Assembly (NCBI RefSeq): GCF_011397635.1
Contig: NC_064756.1
Span: 3,304,922-3,368,921, forward strand
Direction: 5' to 3'
Source: Epinephelus fuscoguttatus
Taxonomy: Eukaryota; Chordata; Actinopteri; Perciformes; Serranidae
DNA: 64,000 bases
Both the position numbers and the translations under genes were made by a program. Under the pieces are notes generated by a model. The model saw nothing but the letters and a program-made list of their open reading frames with translations, made no database searches and was not told the DNA's origin. Of the stretch, positions 60,408 to 64,000 are shown one piece after another (within the stretch, counting starts at the first letter, position 1; every line of letters begins with the position of its first letter).

Positions 60408-60834
60408 CTGGACAGACAAGAGACACAGAGAGAGAGACAGGTGCCAGTGTTTAGAAAAACTTGATGATGGAGCATTCCTCTTTATTCTGCTGCAGATACA
60501 GTCTTCAGAATTGTGATGTTGAAAATCATAGAAAAACTAAATAAAAAGACACTTTGGGTTTGTCTGAATCGCAGCTCCTCCTCCTCCTCCTCCTCCTCCA
60601 TCTAAACATGAGCTGCGTTGACCTTTTTCAGTCCTAATCAAATACGCAACTTTATTATCTCACTGATCCTTAATATTCAAATTAACACACACACACACAC
60701 ACACACACACACTTTCTCCAGTAGCTCCAGCTGGTGACTATTAGCGTGTGTATGTGTGTGAGACAGATGGAGAGGGACGCTGCTCGTTGTCTCTATCACC
60801 ACGCTCATCTGGTGCCCAGCCCCCCAAAAACTAC

Positions 60835-60867
<33 letters not shown>

Positions 60868-61560
60868 AAACCCCAGCGGACACATTCGTCCATCCTCCTC
60901 ACAACCAATGAATAAAAGGCATCTGTCTTCCAGTGCGTGTGTGTGTGTGTGTGTGTGTGTGTATAATGATATTTAAGTGCATTCACCCCCGTTTTCACCT
61001 CAAATGGTTCGGACCAGTGGGGTCATCAGATCAGTCTCAGGTGGGAGATATGCAACATTACATTTATATTTCAGATTTGTTTTTAAGACACGCAGGCTGA
61101 TGAAGGTCTCTAATCTCTGGTTCAGACGTTAGATTGTGTTCATATTTATAAATATATATATACACACTGTGTTTGTATATCTGTTAAATCAATGAAGGTG
61201 TTTGTTTTCTGCTGAACTGGAGAATTAGTCTTAGAATTAGAATTAGACATCCTAAATGAGATCAACAGAGTTGAGTCCACTTGGGCGATTCATCTGCATG
61301 TCAATTAAAACACATTACTGAATGCATCGATTGCATTTTCACGCTGTTAATACAGGACACAATCAATAAAGAAAGGCCTTTACTCTCCTGGAAATGTAAT
61401 CAGTTTATTGTCTTGTATTTTATTTTATCTTATTACCCAACCACCAGCCCTCCCTGTGGGAACATTTTACTCTCAAGTGTCTTATTTTTCTCTTTTCTTT
61501 CAAATTTTTAATGTCAGTAATTCAACATTTTCGTTTTTTTAAACTTCACTCAAATCCAGA
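60408..61560 (-). repeat. timm50 intron sequence with microsatellites
   Basis: (CTC)n 60574-60600, (CA)n 60685-60712, (GT)n 60834-60860 and 60934-60962. No further timm50 exon seen. Confidence 0.75.
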
Positions 61561-62125
61561 TGCCCCGCCCCCAGCACATTTGAATTTGCACTGCGGGGAT
61601 CTGGCCCCAACGAGCAGAGCCCACTGAATCGCCTATCGGACCAATCAGATCAGTCTATCTGACAGAGGCGGACTCTGGGCGGGCGTAACATGATGAGGAC
61701 AGCGCTGCGCCGTAGGAGTCGAAAAGTAAACACCCAAGATGGCAGCTGCCGAAGGACCGTGCCCATTCAATTTAGCTTTGGAAGAAACGCTAAGCCAACT
61801 ACACTTATCTTTTTTCTTGAGAGAGGAACAGAAGACTGCCCTAGAAGCCTTCGCTTCCAGGAAGGATGTTTTTGCTGTTTTGCCGACGCCATACGGCAAA
61901 AGCATAATATATCAGTTAGCCCCACTGTTCAGCAAACAAATGGGGCTTAGTGCAATGAATACTTCACCTTGTTTTTTGCTCTGGTTGGCTACTGTGCTAT
62001 CCAACTGCATGCGGCGGCATTTAATATGCCTCGGTTAGTGCCGCCCCTTGGGTAGGAAGGGTGTATTGGTGAGGGCCAGACTCAAAATCTTTCTAGATTT
62101 GAGTCTGGATTTCCAGGCTAGAGGT
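61561..62125 (+). pseudogene. RecQ-like helicase N-terminal fragment with promoter-like front
   Basis: ATG 61739 opens a 99-codon frame: MAAAEGPCPFNLALEETLSQ, then FFLREEQKTALEAF (Q-motif-like), KDVFAVLPTPYGKSIIYQLA (Walker A region of superfamily 2 helicases) and a stop at 62036. Family motif is LPTGYGKS; here the glycine before the Tyr is Pro, which should impair ATP binding. No later helicase motifs follow. Upstream are a GC box (CCCCGCCCCC, 61562) and CCAAT at 61641. Downstream, CCAGACTCAAAATC and GATTTGAGTCTGG form an imperfect hairpin at 62079-62112 before CAGGCTAG. Probably a transposon- or gene-derived fragment in the timm50 intron. Confidence 0.6.
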
Positions 62126-62680
62126 TTAGTGCAAACAGGTTGTGATACACAAACAACCAGCATCGCTCTACCATCATCACAAAAACAGAAACAAACAAAC
62201 AAAAAAGACCAAAACCAACACGAGGACAAAGAGTCTCAGAACAAAAATCTCATAACAATATTCCAATCTAGGTCAACCGCAAAAAGTAGCTAAAAGTTGA
62301 CAAAAAATAAAAATTATTCTTTATTTTTTGTTTTAGTGGAAATGATCAGTCCAGCCCAAACAAATCAAACCAAACACTGGACTTAGTGTGAACGATACCA
62401 ATCAGACTGAAGTGTGAAAGCACCTGACTTCAGTCAAAACACACAGATTTTGTCAGTGCGAGCCTGCACGCCTGTGTTTGTTACAACATCATGAGGTGGT
62501 GTGAGTTAACCGCCAGGACACACTGGTGACATATTTTCTAGACACAAGTGTGAAACTTATCAGAGAAGCAGCGACTTCGTTCTCTGATGAAAAATGCCTC
62601 TTGTCAAATCTGGTGTTATCGGCAGGAGCCACATTTATTTGTTATCTCAATGGCTGTGTCATTTTATAGATAAATAGGGC

Positions 62681-62720
<40 letters not shown>

Positions 62721-63196
62721 AGCCACTGATGAATAATAATGGGTGTCACTTGTCTCCTGAAGTCTTCAGCTCTAGATGTCTACAGTAAACATGAGGTTGA
62801 CGGGGGAACACACACTCAGGCTCTGTTAAACCTCATGACAGTGACCTCTGCGTGGACAGCAGGCCGGGATAATAAAGACAAAGTTTAAAGGAGGACAGTT
62901 AATCCAACTGTTGTGTTTCTTCTCCTGACAGCAGCCAACAAACAATAAGACGTCTGACGCTCAGATGCAGGGCAGCAAACAATAGCTGCATGTTGGTCAG
63001 GTTTAGAAGAGGATGAGGAAGGGTCAATGCTGCGGCTCAGGGGGAGTCCATGCTACTGTAGACACACTTTAAGCTGCTGGTGGTTGATACAAGATTTCTG
63101 AGAGGATTTCTCTGGTAAACTCCTGTGAGGGATGAGGCAACTGGACGCAGCCCCTCTCATCCTCCAGCTCTTACACTGGCCAGATAAGCCCCATCT
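62126..63196. repeat. noncoding stretch with (GT)n 62682-62720
   Basis: CAAACAAACA-rich run near 62190 and one GT array. No exon or repeat ends identified. Confidence 0.6.
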
Positions 63197-63433
63197 CCTC
63201 CAAACCCTTTCAGTCCAGTCCCTTTGGAACCAGCAGTAACCCTTCAGACATGGTACCTAGACCCTCGGTCTGTTCAGACAGTTAAATGTGGGCGGGGTTG
63301 TTGTCACTCACTGCTCCGTCCAGCACTCGCTGTATTTCCTCATCAGCGGTGACACAGATGGAAGTCTGCACCTGGTTTATCGTCCACAGAACGAGGCTGC
63401 ACGCCCACATTTTCACAACAAAATAGAACAGGC
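63197..63433. repeat. repeat B, inverted copy of 52315-52560
   Basis: Reverse complement of repeat A with few differences by eye (for example TGGACGAT against TGGCCGAT, a Thr-for-Pro change in the shared short frame). The two copies face each other 11 kb apart and flank the timm50 3' end. Confidence 0.85.
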
Positions 63434-64000
63434 TGCAGTGAGAGTCTCTCTCCATGGGATATTTCAAAATAGCAGCTTTGTGCATTTAGTCCTTCTCAGG
63501 CAAGCTCAGGGGTTTAGTGTTGCTGGAGCCCACAGGAATGACGCTCCGCCAAGTCATTACCAAAAGTGTGTGTCATATAAAAACTAAAGTGATGGTCAAA
63601 GTTGTCACAGTGAAATTTAAGGTGTGCTGATGGATTCACGTCATCAACTCATGCATTGAGTAACATTACAAGTTAACGTTCCACCTTAAAAGTTGCCGGC
63701 AGTCGGCCCAGTGAATTGCATATTTATTGCAGTTGGTAGTTCAATTGCAAGTAATTTTTTTTGCACAAAACAAAACCCTGAAACTGTTCAGTGTGTTCAG
63801 ATTGTGTGTATTTGGGTTGGAACTGTGCATGGCAGAGAAAGCACATCCTTAAACAACATGTCCCGACTTTCTCTGGACATATGGAGCATTAATAACTCTC
63901 TCTCAGCATCTGTTGCGTTCAGCTCTGTCTTGGCGTTATGGAGATGAGATGATAAGTGTGTCTTCTCTCTGGGAAGTAGGTTAACCAGCTCCTTATAACC
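63434..64000. other. right edge, nothing recognised
   Basis: No timm50 exon, repeat or RNA gene found in this last part. Confidence 0.5.

Noticed and set aside
41422..61462. Four RBPJ/CSL consensus sites (41422, 46970, 47808, 61455) as evidence of Notch feedback on dlc
   Set aside because: For an 8-mer with one degenerate base, about four hits on both strands are expected by chance in 64 kb; there is no paired arrangement.
62079..62125. Helitron 3' end (hairpin followed by CTAG)
   Set aside because: The hairpin lies before a CTAG, but the next base is A instead of the T expected at a Helitron target, and no TC 5' end was found.

Overview
This is teleost (probably percomorph) genomic DNA. 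The signs are long (CA)n and (GT)n tracts, split genes with GT-AG introns, several Tc1-like, IS630-like, hAT-like and MITE-type DNA transposons, a tRNA-derived SINE, and two recognisable vertebrate genes. All calls are made by eye from sequence; no alignment or database search was run.

Main gene: a Delta-type Notch ligand on the minus strand, 19466-40407. I could reassemble it completely as ten coding exons with phase-consistent GT-AG junctions (2064 nt, 687 aa). It has a signal peptide, MNNL domain, DSL domain, eight EGF repeats, one membrane span and a short cytoplasmic tail ending ATEV. The protein best matches teleost deltaC (dlc). A TATA box lies upstream, and a 3'UTR of about 1.5 kb carries two Pumilio-type motifs. 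Second gene: the last three coding exons of timm50 (inner-membrane import receptor), also on the minus strand, 58481-60407; its 5' part lies beyond the right edge. The order and orientation timm50 then delta match TIMM50-DLL3 in human, which supports dlc being the DLL3-position gene.

Layout: 1-5000 holds a possible exon, a tandem repeat with oestrogen and nuclear receptor-like motifs, and a palindromic MITE split by a Tc1 element. 5657-7938 is an IS630/Tc1-type transposon with a decayed, intron-containing transposase. 8300-14700 holds MITEs, a LINE tail and a SINE. 14721-16349 is a Tc1 copy whose transposase is broken by one stop codon. 17925-40700 is dlc. 40700-57900 is intergenic, with a mosaic repeat family, microsatellites, old transposon pieces and one candidate enhancer cluster. 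57900-64000 is timm50 and its large intron, with a second nuclear-receptor-motif tandem array, a RecQ-like helicase fragment and an inverted copy of a repeat found at 52.3 kb.

Functionally, dlc is a cell-surface ligand that activates Notch on adjacent cells (somite clock, neurogenesis). timm50 guides presequence proteins to the TIM23 complex in mitochondria. They are neighbours but not functionally linked. I found no convincing undescribed biological system. The most interesting signals are the nuclear-receptor motifs inside the tandem repeats, the fused EGF1-2 exon of dlc, and the transposon nesting.
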